DNA of 64,000 nucleotides from JANNBN01 sp031430595 (GTDB lineage: Bacteria > Actinomycetota > Acidimicrobiia > Acidimicrobiales > JANYDT01), in the NCBI GenBank assembly GCA_031430595.1, contig JANPBU010000052.1:62001-126000 (forward strand). The letters are read 5' to 3'. The notes beneath the pieces are model-generated. The model was not told the DNA's origin. It saw only the letters and a list, made by a program, of their open reading frames with translations, and ran no database searches. Below, piece by piece: positions 7,671 to 17,999 of the stretch (positions within the stretch are counted from its first letter, which is position 1; each line of letters opens with the position of its first letter). The translations under genes and the position numbers were made by a program.

Positions 7671-9689
7671 ATGACTTCTTCCATCATCGACAGGCGAACA
7701 AACATAGAAAGTCCCGTCAGGGCAAGGGCCCTCACCCGCGACACCTCACGCGTTTGGACCGTAGCGTCGATCGCTGCTGGAAGCGTGTTGATCCTGCTTT
7801 CGTTCGCTGCACTTATCGATGCTCGCGCCCACCGTGGTCGCATTCAGCGAAATGTCGCCGTGGCCGGCGCAAATTTGGGTGGGATGAATCGGGTAGAACT
7901 AGCAACTTTCCTCGATACCCTCGACGGTCGATATCGAACCATGGCGGTTGGTATCGCCGCACCAGAAGGTGGCTTTAGCGTCACGGGCGCAGATCTCGGT
8001 GTGACGGTACAACGTCAAAAGCTCACTAACCATTTGTTGGCTGTCGGGCACGACGGTGGCGCCACGAAACGTATTGGTTCATACCTCGGGTCATTTTTCG
8101 GAACGACTCGGATTGAGGTACCGATCAGTGTTGATGCGACACGTATCGACGCAACCCTGGCCGCAAACGACACCGACCGTCGAGTCGAACCAGTCGACCC
8201 TGAACTCATTGTTCAAGATGACGGTTTTGCTATTCGGCCCGGTCGGCCCGGAAGCGGCATTTCAGGAGATGTCATCGTTGCTTCTCTCCCACTGCTCGTT
8301 CAACAGGGCCCTGTCGGCCCGGTAATTGCAGTGGATCGAGTTGCGCTTCCCCAGCGCTACAGCTCAGACGATCTTCGGGTGCTGGTGGCCGAAGCTGAAC
8401 GTCTTACGTCGAACGCTCTTGAAATTCGTGTCGGAGAAAAGTCGGCTTTGCTCCAACCCAAGCAACTTCGCAAGCTCGTACAACCGTCGATTGTCGAGGG
8501 GCGAGTTCGACTTACTCTCGACGAAGAAAAAGCCCTGAAGGCGGTCGTAAAGGCACTCGGTAAAATTGGAGAGTCACCCCGCGACGCACGGCTTCAGGTC
8601 AACAATGATGGAACCGTTACTGCTGTTCCAGCACAGGTTGGGCAGGTGTGTTGCGACGCAGATTCCGTTGACGTACTGAACGCTGCTTTGGCCAGTGGTG
8701 CAGCAACACCGGTAGAACTTCGCCTCAAGACAATTCAGCCAAAAGTTACGACTGAGCGAATCACGACGCTTGGCGTCAAAGAACTCATTGGCACCTTCAC
8801 CACGAAACATAAACCTGGCGAAGTGCGCGTGAAGAACATTCATCACATTGCCGACCTCACCAAAGGCGTGGTCATTGGCCCCGGCGAAACATTCTCGGTG
8901 AATGCCTTCGTTGGCCAACGAACTGAAGCCAACGGTTTCTACAAAGCTCACGTCATCGAAGATGGTGTCTACACCGAAAACTTTGGTGGTGGCATTTCCC
9001 AATACGCAACAACGATGTTCAACGCAGCATTCTTTGCCGGTCTTGACCTGGTGGAATATCAGTCACATTCGTTATACATCTCTCGGTACCCATACGGTCG
9101 CGAGGCAACCCTGTCATTTCCGGCACCTGACTTGAAAATTAGGAATAACACGCCGTACGGGGTTTTACTCTGGCCCACATACACCGATCGGTCACTCACG
9201 ATCAGCCTGTACTCAACCAAGTATGTGACTGGCGAAGTTGGCGAACAGACGATTGAGAAGCGAAATCTTTGCAAGCGGGTGTACACCACTCGTATTCGCA
9301 CATATGTAGACGGTCGAACGAAAACCGACCGGGTAAGTGCAAATTACCGGCCAGCTGAAGGTGTCGATTGCAAAGGTAACCCGACGGCCGGGGCCACCAC
9401 ACTTCCTCCGAAGACCACCACTGCACGTTCAACCAAACCAGCAGACAGTTCTGGTTCTTCTGGCGACAACAGTACTAGCGACACGAAGAAGCCAACCAGC
9501 CGTGCCGCTGTGGGCGCCGGTGACGATGCTGACCCCCCGGTCACCAAACCACCAAAGACAGAACCAAAACCACCGAAGACTGAACCCAAGCCACCAAAGA
9601 CCGAACCGAAACCGGCCGACCCGACTCCCCCGCCAGATGACGGTGGCGGCGTAGCCCCGGCCAAGCCGCCAGTCACCGGCCTCGGTTAA
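7671..9689 (+). CDS. VanW-family membrane-anchored cell-wall protein
   Basis: A 672-residue protein with an N-terminal cytoplasmic segment, one membrane helix at about 28-50, two weak peptidoglycan-binding-4/YoaR-like repeats (about 60-330), and a VanW domain at about 360-500 containing FSVNAFVGQRT and GGGISQYATTMFNAAFFAGL. A G5-like strand-rich part follows, then a low-complexity tail of about 100 residues rich in Thr, Pro, Lys and Gly with three KPPKTEP units. VanW-domain proteins are widespread in Gram-positive walls and their enzymatic role is not settled. The tail looks like a wall-spanning or surface linker. The gene stands alone; a TACCAT box near 7629 could serve as its -10. Family is firm; function is unknown. 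Confidence 0.85.
   Translation: MTSSIIDRRTNIESPVRARALTRDTSRVWTVASIAAGSVLILLSFAALIDARAHRGRIQRNVAVAGANLGGMNRVELATFLDTLDGRYRTMAVGIAAPEGGFSVTGADLGVTVQRQKLTNHLLAVGHDGGATKRIGSYLGSFFGTTRIEVPISVDATRIDATLAANDTDRRVEPVDPELIVQDDGFAIRPGRPGSGISGDVIVASLPLLVQQGPVGPVIAVDRVALPQRYSSDDLRVLVAEAERLTSNALEIRVGEKSALLQPKQLRKLVQPSIVEGRVRLTLDEEKALKAVVKALGKIGESPRDARLQVNNDGTVTAVPAQVGQVCCDADSVDVLNAALASGAATPVELRLKTIQPKVTTERITTLGVKELIGTFTTKHKPGEVRVKNIHHIADLTKGVVIGPGETFSVNAFVGQRTEANGFYKAHVIEDGVYTENFGGGISQYATTMFNAAFFAGLDLVEYQSHSLYISRYPYGREATLSFPAPDLKIRNNTPYGVLLWPTYTDRSLTISLYSTKYVTGEVGEQTIEKRNLCKRVYTTRIRTYVDGRTKTDRVSANYRPAEGVDCKGNPTAGATTLPPKTTTARSTKPADSSGSSGDNSTSDTKKPTSRAAVGAGDDADPPVTKPPKTEPKPPKTEPKPPKTEPKPADPTPPPDDGGGVAPAKPPVTGLG
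9546..9608 (+). repeat. Three 21-bp tandem coding repeats (KPPKTEP)
   Basis: Units 9546-9566, 9567-9587 and 9588-9608 each encode K-P-P-K-T-E-P and differ only at third codon positions. They sit in the proline-rich tail of the VanW-family protein and could change copy number between strains. Confidence 0.85.
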
Positions 9690-9844
9690 CCAGGCACCCG
9701 AGCCGCGATTGCCCGCACGGCTGGACTCCCTCGACCATCCGGCAAAAGATGAACATTCGCCGCAAGTCGACCTTGGCGATGTCAGTGGCCGGCGGGAAGA
9801 GCTACGGAGGCGTGTCGATCGTCCGGATGTCGGCTGGCTATGCG

Positions 9845-9971
9845 CGAAACCCACCTGTTCGTTCGTTCCGTAATGAATCGCCGTGTGTCGAAAACCCACC
9901 TGTCCGTTCGTTTCCGTAATGATTGGATTGGGGACGATCGTTTGTTTCATTACGGGACGAACCGAGACGGG
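9845..9971. repeat. Intergenic direct plus inverted repeat element
   Basis: Copy 1 (9845-9876) and copy 2 (9889-9923) share CGAAA(A)CCCACCTGT, then YCGTTCGTT(T)CCGTAATGA. A third, inverted copy of the right half lies at 9945-9965 (TCATTACGGGACGAAC), so copy 2 and copy 3 can fold into a stem of about 16 bp around a loop of roughly 22 bases. The element lies in the longest gene-free stretch (9690-10080), between convergent vanW-like and gltD genes. No gene, promoter or other structure is seen in the remaining parts, 9690-9844 and 9972-10080. It may be a REP-like element or a terminator. Confidence 0.7.
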
Positions 9972-10080
9972 AATGTCGACTTGGCTTGCATCACACCGAA
10001 AGATGCAAGCGATGTTGACCGTCAGAAAATTCGGCAGGCCCACCTGGAGGCGTTGCCTCAGGCCAACAAACAACCCCTAA

Positions 10081-11556
10081 TTAGGCCAATGCAGGCGTCA
10101 GGGTTGCGGCAGCGACTAGCGGCGACGGAAGTGTGGTTTCCCCCACTAGCCAGGCATCAGCCGCAGCGGCAGCGGAACGGCCTTCGGCAATGGCCCACAC
10201 AATCAGGCTTTGGCCCCGCCCCATGTCGCCAGCAACGAAAACTCCGTCAACGCTGGTGGAGTAATCGCCAGTACGAGCGACATTGCCACGGGCGTCGATT
10301 TCAACACCGAGTTGTTCAAGGAGCCCCCCACGCTCGGGCCCCGTAAAGCCCATAGCCAAGAACACTAGGTCAACCGGTTGTTCGAACTCTGAGCCTTCAA
10401 CCTTGTCGAACGACATGCGCCCGTCGGTGAACGTCTGCACAACCTCGTGACCTCGGAGGCCGGTCAACACCCCGTTCTCACCAAAAAACTCGGTTGTCGT
10501 TACCGAGTACACCCGGTCGCCGCCCTCTTCGTGCGCCGACGTGACCTTGTAGACAAACGGGAACAGCGGCCAGGGGTTTTCGGTGGCTCGATCTTCCGGA
10601 GGCCGAGGCATGATTTCAAACTGCTGGATACTGATGGCACCCTGGCGATGTGAAGTACCCAGACAATCGGCTCCGGTGTCGCCTCCACCAATGATCACCA
10701 CTCGCTTTCCGGCGGCATCGATTGCCGAGACGGTCGTGTCACCTTCTTGCACTTTGTTCGCTAACGGAAGAAATTCCATTGCGTAGTGAACGCCTCTTAA
10801 TTCTCGGCCAGGGATTGCAAGATCACGACCAGCAGTCGAACCGCCAGCCAAAACAATCGCATCGAACTCTGCGCGCATACTTTCAACCGACGGACCATCG
10901 TCTTGGCCAACGTTCGCGTTGACTACAAACACGGTTCCTTCGGCTTGCATTTGCGCGATTCGACGATCGAGCACAGCTTTTTCCATCTTGAATTCAGGAA
11001 TGCCGTACCGCAGCAACCCACCAACGCGATCGGCTCGTTCGAACACCGTCACGTTGTGACCAGCACGGGTAAGTTGCTGAGCCGTAGCGAGACCAGCTGG
11101 GCCCGACCCGATAACCGCTACCTTCTTTCCTGTCTTTACCGTCGCCATGACTGGCTCAACCCAGCCTTCTTCCCAGGCCCGGTCGATAATCGTATTTTCA
11201 ACATTTTTGATCGTCACCGGATCGTCGTTGATACCCAACACGCAGGCACCCTCGCAAGGTGCCGGGCACAATCGCCCGGTGAACTCTGGAAAGTTGTTTG
11301 TCGCGTGTAGCCGCTCGATGGCCGACTGCCAATCGTTTCGGTACACCAGGTCATTCCACTCAGGAATGTAATTACCAAGCGGACAGCCGTTGTGACAGAA
11401 CGGTATACCGCAATCCATGCAGCGGCCAGCTTGAGTTTTGAGTTTCGCTTCCTCAAACGGCTCGTACACCTCTTTCCAGTCGCGCAACCTCACCGGCACC
11501 GGACGTCGAACCGGCGTCTCGCGTGTGTGCTTCATGAAACCACCAAGTTCACCCAT
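10081..11556 (-). CDS. gltD: Glutamate synthase (NADPH) small subunit
   Basis: The 491-residue beta subunit passes electrons from NADPH through FAD and 4Fe-4S clusters to the large subunit for glutamate formation from glutamine and 2-oxoglutarate. The N-terminal cysteine sets CMDCGIPFCHNGCPLG (about residues 46-61) and CPAPCEGACVLG (about 97-108) bind the clusters. VIGSGPAGLA near 148 is the FAD fold and VIIGGGDTGAD near 288 the NADPH fold. The ATG has an AGAGGAGA Shine-Dalgarno sequence and lies 24 bases after gltB stops, so gltB and gltD form one operon. Length is standard. Nothing unusual is seen. Confidence 0.97.
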   Translation of the reverse strand: MGELGGFMKHTRETPVRRPVPVRLRDWKEVYEPFEEAKLKTQAGRCMDCGIPFCHNGCPLGNYIPEWNDLVYRNDWQSAIERLHATNNFPEFTGRLCPAPCEGACVLGINDDPVTIKNVENTIIDRAWEEGWVEPVMATVKTGKKVAVIGSGPAGLATAQQLTRAGHNVTVFERADRVGGLLRYGIPEFKMEKAVLDRRIAQMQAEGTVFVVNANVGQDDGPSVESMRAEFDAIVLAGGSTAGRDLAIPGRELRGVHYAMEFLPLANKVQEGDTTVSAIDAAGKRVVIIGGGDTGADCLGTSHRQGAISIQQFEIMPRPPEDRATENPWPLFPFVYKVTSAHEEGGDRVYSVTTTEFFGENGVLTGLRGHEVVQTFTDGRMSFDKVEGSEFEQPVDLVFLAMGFTGPERGGLLEQLGVEIDARGNVARTGDYSTSVDGVFVAGDMGRGQSLIVWAIAEGRSAAAAADAWLVGETTLPSPLVAAATLTPALA

Positions 11557-11580
11557 GATGTTCAGTCTCCTCTAGTTACG

Positions 11581-14500
11581 TTATGCACGGGCCGCAGCCA
11601 TGATTGCTTCATCGACATTGCGGCCTTCAGATTCGGCAGCGGCCGCAGCTCGAAGTACTCTTTTGTAATCCTGGGGCATTACCTTTACGAACTCTTCAAC
11701 AGCTGTAGACCAATCGATAAGTAAACGTTCGGCGACCGCTGAATGGGTCTCGTGATGATGGCGAGCGACAATACCGTGAAGCCATTCGTTGTCGGCGTCG
11801 GTCAACGGATCAATGTCGACCATCTCCCGGTTCAACAGCATTGGGAAGGTTCCGGCCGGGTCATAGATGAAGGCCATACCGCCGCTCATTCCTGCCCCAA
11901 AGTTACGGCCGGTTGGGCCAAGCACAACGACACGTCCGCCAGTCATATATTCGCAAGCATGGTCGCCAACACCCTCGACAACAGCGGTTGCACCAGAGTT
12001 ACGAACGCAGAACCGTTCACCCACTTTGCCGCGGAGGAAGACATTTCCGGCGGTAGCGCCGTACAGCAACACATTGCCCGCAATGACGGAATCCTCGGCC
12101 ACGAAGGACTTTGGGGCAGTTCGGTGTGGGAACATACTGATGTTTCCGCCGGAAAGGCCCTTACCTACATAGTCGTTAGCGTCGCCTTCAACCCGCAAGG
12201 TGATTCCGGCTGGAAGGAAAGCCCCAAACGAGTTTCCGGCTGACCCTGAAAAGTGGATTTGAATCGTGTGTTCCGGAAGCCCTTCGCCACCGTATCGACG
12301 GGTGACTTCGGCGCCCAGCATCGTCCCGACGGTTCGGTTCACGTTTCGAATCGGCAACTCAAGTGAAACCGGTATTGCGTCTTGAAGGGCGACTTCGCAA
12401 AGTTCGATCAGCGTGTTGTCGAGTGCCTTATCAAGACCGTGATCTTGGGTGGTGGTGCGGCGACGTGAGGCACCTTCAGGAAGCGATGGCACGTGAAGAA
12501 TGGGGCTGAGATCAAGCCCAGCAGCCTTCCAGTGCGTCACAGCCTTGGCGGTGTCGAGCATTTCGGCCCGACCGACCATCTCATCCATGGTCGCAAAACC
12601 CAACTGAGCCATAAGCTCGCGTACTTCTTGGGCAATGTACTGGAAGAAGTTTTCAACAAACTCTGGCTTGCCCGAGAACTTTTTACGCAGCTCGGGGTTT
12701 TGGGTTGCCACACCAACGGGGCAGGTATCGAGATGACAAACCCTCATCATGATGCAACCGCTAACTACAAGCGGCGCCGTAGCGAACCCGAATTCTTCGG
12801 CACCGAGGAGGGCAGCCACAATGACGTCTCGACCTGTTTTGAGTTGTCCGTCGGCTTGAACCACGATTCGATCGCGAAGCCCGTTGAGTAGCAGTGTTTG
12901 TTGGGTCTCGGCCAGGCCAAGTTCCCACGGCCCGCCAGCATGCTTCAACGAAGTTAACGGCGACGCACCCGTGCCACCATCGTGACCAGAGATTAGTACG
13001 ACGTCGGCGTGAGCTTTCGACACACCGGCAGCAACGGTTCCGACGCCCACCTCGGCAACCAGTTTTACGTGCACCCTCGCCTGATTGTTCGCGTTTTTCA
13101 GATCGTGAATAAGTTGCGCCAAATCTTCGATCGAGTAGATATCGTGATGTGGAGGGGGGCTAATGAGGCCAACCCCCGGTGTTGAGTGACGAGTCTTTGC
13201 AATCCACGGGTACACCTTGTGACCAGGAAGTTGACCACCTTCACCGGGCTTGGCCCCCTGTGCCATTTTGATCTGAAGGTCATCGGCGTTGACGAGGTAC
13301 TCACTCGTCACCCCGAATCGACCCGATGCGACCTGCTTGATCGACGATCGTTTCGAGTCACCATTTTCCAAAGTGACGAACCGTTCTGGGTCTTCGCCGC
13401 CCTCGCCGGTGTTCGACTTCGCGCCGATTCGATTCATCGCAATTGCAAGGGTTTCGTGGGCTTCAGCTGATATAGACCCATACGACATTGCGCCGGTTGA
13501 GAACCGCTTCAAGATTGTTTCGACTGGTTCAACTTCATCAGTCGAAATGGCTGGGCGAGCACCGAAACGAAATTCGAAAAGGCCTCGTAGCGTGGCAAGG
13601 TTCGTCGATTGGTCGTTGACCATCTTCGTATATTCCTTGAACACCTCGTATCGACCCGACCTAGTCGCATGCTGCAGCTTGAAGACTGTTTCGGGGTTAA
13701 ACAGGTGGTACTCACCTTCACGGCGCCACTGGTATTCGCCGCCCCATTCAAGTTGGCGATGGGCCCGCGCTGTAGCTCGCACCGGATACGCGTGAGCATG
13801 GCGAGCAGCAGCTTCTTCAGCAATGACCTCGATGCCAACCCCACCGAGACGACTCACGGTTCCAACAAAATACTCGTCAATGAGGTCGTTACTCAAACCA
13901 ATTGCTTCGAATACCTGGGCGCCCATATAGGAAGCAACCGTCGAAATCCCCATCTTCGACATCACCTTCAAGATACCTTTGCTTAACCCCTTAATATATG
14001 CGTACACAGCTTTTGCTGGGTCAGCCTTGAACTCTCCCTGAAGAATCATGTCTTCAATCGATTCCATTGCCAGGTACGGGTTAATCGCGGAAGCACCGAA
14101 ACCTACAAGCAGGCAGGCGTGATGAACCTCGCGACAGTCGCCCGTTTCTACAATCAACGAAACTTGGGTGCGGGTCTTTTCACGAAGCAAGTGATGATGC
14201 ACGGCGGCAACCATCAGCAACGACGGAATCGGTGCAAGTTCGGCGTTTGAATCGCGGTCGCTCAAGATGATGAGCTTCGCCCCAGCCGCGATCGCCACGG
14301 AAACTTCCGCCCGAATCTCGGAGAGGCGACGAGTGAGGCCGGCTCCGTCTTCGGCCACGGGAAACAACCCGCGAACGACATGTGGCGTGAAGCCGGGCAT
14401 GTCTTCGTCGTCGTTTACGTGAATCAATTTGGCGAGGTCGTCATTGTCGATGACCGGCGACGACAGGCTGATCATTCGACAACTGCCCGGCCCGGGGCTC

Positions 14501-16158
14501 AGCAGGTTGCCTTCAGGCCCGATGGCGTTACCGAGGCTTGTTACTAACTCTTCACGAATCGCATCGAGAGGCGGGTTTGTCACCTGAGCAAACAGTTGCT
14601 GGAAATAGTCGAACAACAGACGGGGTCGCTTCGACAACACCGCTATCGGGGTATCGGTTCCCATTGAACCCAACGCTTCTTGGCCGTTCTTGGCCATTGG
14701 CGTAATAAGAAGCTTCAATTCTTCCTGGGTGTAACCAAAGGTTTGTTGACGACGAAGAACCGACTCGTGGCTGTACACCTCATGCTTACGATCTGGAAGA
14801 TCATCGATATGAAGCAAGCCAGCACTCAACCAATCTTCATATGGGTGCGTGGTAGCGAGCGTGTGCTTCACCTCGTTGTCGTCAATAATGCGACCCTGAG
14901 CGGTATCGATGAGAAACATACGACCGGGTTGCAGACGCCCCTTCTTGATCACCTTCGCCGGGTCAATGTCAAGGACTCCTACTTCCGAGGCCATGACAAC
15001 AAGATCGTCGCTAGTCACCCAATACCGCGACGGTCGTAACCCGTTGCGGTCGAGTACCGCACCAATGATTGTTCCGTCGGTAAACGCGATGGAAGCGGGA
15101 CCATCCCAAGGCTCAATAAGCGCCGAATGAAACTGGTAAAACGCCTTGAGTTCATCGCTCATCGACGCATGATTTTCCCAAGCCTCTGGAATCATCATGA
15201 GTACGGCATGATGCAGCGGACGGCCGCCAAGGTGCAACAGCTCAAGTACGTTATCGAAACTTGCAGAGTCAGATCCGGCCGGCTGCACGATCGGAAACAA
15301 CCGCTTCAAGTCACCTGGAATGACATCGCTCGCAAGCAAAGCTTCACGGGCCCGCATCCAGTTTCGGTTGCCCTGCACCGTATTGATTTCGCCGTTGTGC
15401 GCCACATAACGGTACGGGTGACTGAGCGGCCAAGAAGGGAAAGTATTCGTTGAAAACCGAGAGTGCACCAGCGCAATGGCCGATGTCAGACGCTCGTCGC
15501 GAAGATCAGCAAAAAACTGAGCTAACTGACCCGTTGTCAACATGCCCTTGTAAATAATCGTGCGATGACTGAGACTCGGGAAATAAACCCCTGTAACTTC
15601 ATTCTCAATACGCTTACGAACCACAAAGGCCCGCCGTTCAAGCGCCATGTCATTCAGGTACGGGTCGATCCCCCGCAAAAAGAGCTGCCGAAACTGTGGC
15701 ATAACGGCTTTTGCCGATGGACCAATCGTCGATGAGTCAACGGTCAAAAAGCGCCAACCCAGTGTTCGCATACCTTCCTGCTCGACAATTTTGGTGATGC
15801 GCGCAACCGCCGCGTCAGCCTGAGCTTGATCTTGCGGCAAGAACACCATGCCCGCCACGTATTCGCCTGGTGCCGGAAGTTCAAACGGAAGGATCGCCCG
15901 GAAAAATTCGTGCGGCATTTGAATGAGGATTCCGGCGCCGTCACCAGTATTGATCTCCGAGCCGCTGGCCCCTCGATGCTCCATATTTTCGAGCGCCTGC
16001 ACCCCCTTCGCAACGATGTCGTGCGACCGCACACCCTTAATGTTTGCCACAAAGCTGACACCACACGCATCGTGCTCATGTTTAGGGTCGTAGAGACCCT
16101 GGGCCTTCGGGTAATCAGGGAATTGAGTTGGAGCGAAACGATCAACGGAAGCGTTCAT
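11581..16158 (-). CDS. gltB: Glutamate synthase (NADPH) large subunit
   Basis: A 1525-residue alpha subunit. The N-terminal class-II amidotransferase domain starts at Cys32 (HDACGVSFVA) after a propeptide of about 31 residues that must be removed. A central domain and the FMN-binding synthase domain follow, with GEGGEDPERF and the 3Fe-4S motif CIMMRVCHLDTC in the C-terminal half, then the GXGXG beta-helix domain (GATAGNVFLRGKVGERF). The start has AAAGG about 9 bases upstream. A possible -10 (TATTGT, complement of 16257-16262) with TTACGG 18 bases before it lies about 100 bases upstream on the minus strand. With gltD it assimilates ammonia via glutamine. Confidence 0.97.
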   Translation of the reverse strand: MNASVDRFAPTQFPDYPKAQGLYDPKHEHDACGVSFVANIKGVRSHDIVAKGVQALENMEHRGASGSEINTGDGAGILIQMPHEFFRAILPFELPAPGEYVAGMVFLPQDQAQADAAVARITKIVEQEGMRTLGWRFLTVDSSTIGPSAKAVMPQFRQLFLRGIDPYLNDMALERRAFVVRKRIENEVTGVYFPSLSHRTIIYKGMLTTGQLAQFFADLRDERLTSAIALVHSRFSTNTFPSWPLSHPYRYVAHNGEINTVQGNRNWMRAREALLASDVIPGDLKRLFPIVQPAGSDSASFDNVLELLHLGGRPLHHAVLMMIPEAWENHASMSDELKAFYQFHSALIEPWDGPASIAFTDGTIIGAVLDRNGLRPSRYWVTSDDLVVMASEVGVLDIDPAKVIKKGRLQPGRMFLIDTAQGRIIDDNEVKHTLATTHPYEDWLSAGLLHIDDLPDRKHEVYSHESVLRRQQTFGYTQEELKLLITPMAKNGQEALGSMGTDTPIAVLSKRPRLLFDYFQQLFAQVTNPPLDAIREELVTSLGNAIGPEGNLLSPGPGSCRMISLSSPVIDNDDLAKLIHVNDDEDMPGFTPHVVRGLFPVAEDGAGLTRRLSEIRAEVSVAIAAGAKLIILSDRDSNAELAPIPSLLMVAAVHHHLLREKTRTQVSLIVETGDCREVHHACLLVGFGASAINPYLAMESIEDMILQGEFKADPAKAVYAYIKGLSKGILKVMSKMGISTVASYMGAQVFEAIGLSNDLIDEYFVGTVSRLGGVGIEVIAEEAAARHAHAYPVRATARAHRQLEWGGEYQWRREGEYHLFNPETVFKLQHATRSGRYEVFKEYTKMVNDQSTNLATLRGLFEFRFGARPAISTDEVEPVETILKRFSTGAMSYGSISAEAHETLAIAMNRIGAKSNTGEGGEDPERFVTLENGDSKRSSIKQVASGRFGVTSEYLVNADDLQIKMAQGAKPGEGGQLPGHKVYPWIAKTRHSTPGVGLISPPPHHDIYSIEDLAQLIHDLKNANNQARVHVKLVAEVGVGTVAAGVSKAHADVVLISGHDGGTGASPLTSLKHAGGPWELGLAETQQTLLLNGLRDRIVVQADGQLKTGRDVIVAALLGAEEFGFATAPLVVSGCIMMRVCHLDTCPVGVATQNPELRKKFSGKPEFVENFFQYIAQEVRELMAQLGFATMDEMVGRAEMLDTAKAVTHWKAAGLDLSPILHVPSLPEGASRRRTTTQDHGLDKALDNTLIELCEVALQDAIPVSLELPIRNVNRTVGTMLGAEVTRRYGGEGLPEHTIQIHFSGSAGNSFGAFLPAGITLRVEGDANDYVGKGLSGGNISMFPHRTAPKSFVAEDSVIAGNVLLYGATAGNVFLRGKVGERFCVRNSGATAVVEGVGDHACEYMTGGRVVVLGPTGRNFGAGMSGGMAFIYDPAGTFPMLLNREMVDIDPLTDADNEWLHGIVARHHHETHSAVAERLLIDWSTAVEEFVKVMPQDYKRVLRAAAAAESEGRNVDEAIMAAARA

Positions 16159-16361
16159 GCGGCGTGCCTTTCAGGGAGGATCAACAACGGCCACCAAATG
16201 GGTGAACCAACTGAGTGATGCCTCCGGGACGACGCTGGCCCGGTGACTCGCTTCAGACAATACCGCACCCATCAACATTTCCGTAAGAAATTTGACGCGA
16301 ACCGTGACGACAGGCGACGAATCGACTTAGGTCGCACCCCTTGTTTGTCGATAGAACCCGT

Positions 16362-17999
16362 ATGAGTGCCGTTGACGCCCAGAGGTCGACACCCCCAAAA
16401 TCGGGCCAACACACAGGAAACGGCGCCCAATTTTCTGAGATGCCCACGGTGACCAGTCGAACGACGCAACAATTCGCCCATCTCGTCACACCGGCACGAG
16501 CGATGGTTGCGGCCCTTTTCGGGGTGCTGTTCTCCATTGCCATCAGCCCGCCGGTCGACCCGGACCTTCCGTGGCATCTTGCAACCGGCCGATGGATTCT
16601 TCGAACCAGCGCAATTCCCAAAACGGATCCATTTTCGTGGTCGGCCGCGGGCAGAACCTGGATAGCGCACGAATGGTTAAGCGAAATCCTGCTGTTCTCC
16701 GCCTGGCGGGTCGGCAGTTGGCCGCTTCTGATCCTTGGCGCGGCGACGGTGATCACGTTGGCCTGGGGGGTGCTTCACCAAACCATTCGGCGTAGCGGTT
16801 TAACCCCGATAGCAAGCTCCGTCATTACTGCGTTGGCTGCCGTTTCTACGGTGCACACCTGGGGCGTGCGTCCCCAAATGCTCACCTTATTGTTCGTGAC
16901 CATCACCGGGCTTAGGTTGCACCAGTGGCGAAATAGTGAGTTGGGCCGCATTCCGTGGGAACTCGCGCCACTTATCGCAATTTGGGCCAACCTTCACGGC
17001 GGATTCATTTTTGGTATCGCGATGGTTGGCGTATTCGCCGCAGGGGCACTCGGAGAACAACTACTTCACCGATTTGCGTGGACCAGAGGTGGGCGCCCGG
17101 TTGGCACTTGGAAGCGTCTCGTATCTATCTGGGCACTTCTTGGCGCATGTGTTGCTGCATCACTGGCTACCCCCAACACTATTAACGGTTTGATTTATCC
17201 GTTTACTTACCTTGGTGACAATGCATCGACCAGGTATGTGGGCGAGTGGTTCGCACCGAATTTCCTCAGGGTGCAGTTTTGGCCATTCGCGCTCTTCGGC
17301 ATCGGCGTGATTGGCTTGATGGTGATCGAACGCCGTCATGTGGGCCTCACCGACCTCGGCCTCACGCTTCCCTTTTTGTTGCTTGGACTGCAATCGGCGA
17401 GGAACATCAGCCAGGCCACGGTGTGCGGTGCACCGGTTTTGGCGACGCTGTGGGGCAAACGCCGCGACCGGCGGCATCGGGTTGCAAGTTCCACACGTTC
17501 CATTCGCTTACCTCAGCCCGGTGAAGCCACGCTGCAACAGAAGGGCCTTATTGCAGCAGCCGTTGGCGCTGGTGTGGTTGGGTCGCTCTTGTTCATGACC
17601 GCTGGCGATATTTCTCAGTCGGGCGTTGCCTCGCGTCAAGCTGCGGTGCAACCGGTTATCGCTACCGAGTGGCTGGTCAAGCATCCGGGCGGGAAACTCT
17701 TGAACCACTACAACTACGGCGGTTGGCTGATTTGGAATCGGATTCCGGTGGCGATGGATGGCCGACCAGACATGTACGGTGACGAAGCCGTCGAAAAGTA
17801 CGTGAAACTAACCAGTGCCGCCGGGGACTGGAAATCGGAATTGGATCGTCTTGGCGTAGACCGGGTGTTGCTGCCTGCCTCAAACCAACTGGCCAAGGCA
17901 CTCGCTGCCGACCCCGAATGGTGGTCGCCGGTTAACGACCCCGTTGCGGTGCTTTTCCTTCGCACTCAGGGACCACAATCGTTCTCGTTCGATGAATGA
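16362..17999 (+). CDS. Polytopic membrane protein, GT-C-like, unknown function
   Basis: A protein of 545 residues with about ten to twelve hydrophobic helices. After a polar start of about 45 residues it shows PPVDPDLPWHLATGRWI and, 40 residues on, IAHEWLSEIL: an Asp-x-x-Trp-His motif with a downstream His-Glu-Trp, as in a family of uncharacterised membrane proteins resembling GT-C (dolichyl-phosphate-sugar) glycosyltransferases. The C-terminal extracytoplasmic part has LNHYNYGGWLIW and a DRV-LLP motif. It diverges from gltB. ATG 16362 has no clear Shine-Dalgarno sequence; ATG 16440 is an alternative. Transfer of a polyprenyl-linked sugar is only a fold-level guess. Confidence 0.65.
   Translation: MSAVDAQRSTPPKSGQHTGNGAQFSEMPTVTSRTTQQFAHLVTPARAMVAALFGVLFSIAISPPVDPDLPWHLATGRWILRTSAIPKTDPFSWSAAGRTWIAHEWLSEILLFSAWRVGSWPLLILGAATVITLAWGVLHQTIRRSGLTPIASSVITALAAVSTVHTWGVRPQMLTLLFVTITGLRLHQWRNSELGRIPWELAPLIAIWANLHGGFIFGIAMVGVFAAGALGEQLLHRFAWTRGGRPVGTWKRLVSIWALLGACVAASLATPNTINGLIYPFTYLGDNASTRYVGEWFAPNFLRVQFWPFALFGIGVIGLMVIERRHVGLTDLGLTLPFLLLGLQSARNISQATVCGAPVLATLWGKRRDRRHRVASSTRSIRLPQPGEATLQQKGLIAAAVGAGVVGSLLFMTAGDISQSGVASRQAAVQPVIATEWLVKHPGGKLLNHYNYGGWLIWNRIPVAMDGRPDMYGDEAVEKYVKLTSAAGDWKSELDRLGVDRVLLPASNQLAKALAADPEWWSPVNDPVAVLFLRTQGPQSFSFDE

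Noticed and set aside
9429..10073. A 214-codon minus-strand frame over the VanW tail and intergenic repeats
   Set aside because: It crosses the repetitive Pro-rich coding region and the repeat element; its sequence is Arg/Ser/Trp-rich and without a plausible start.
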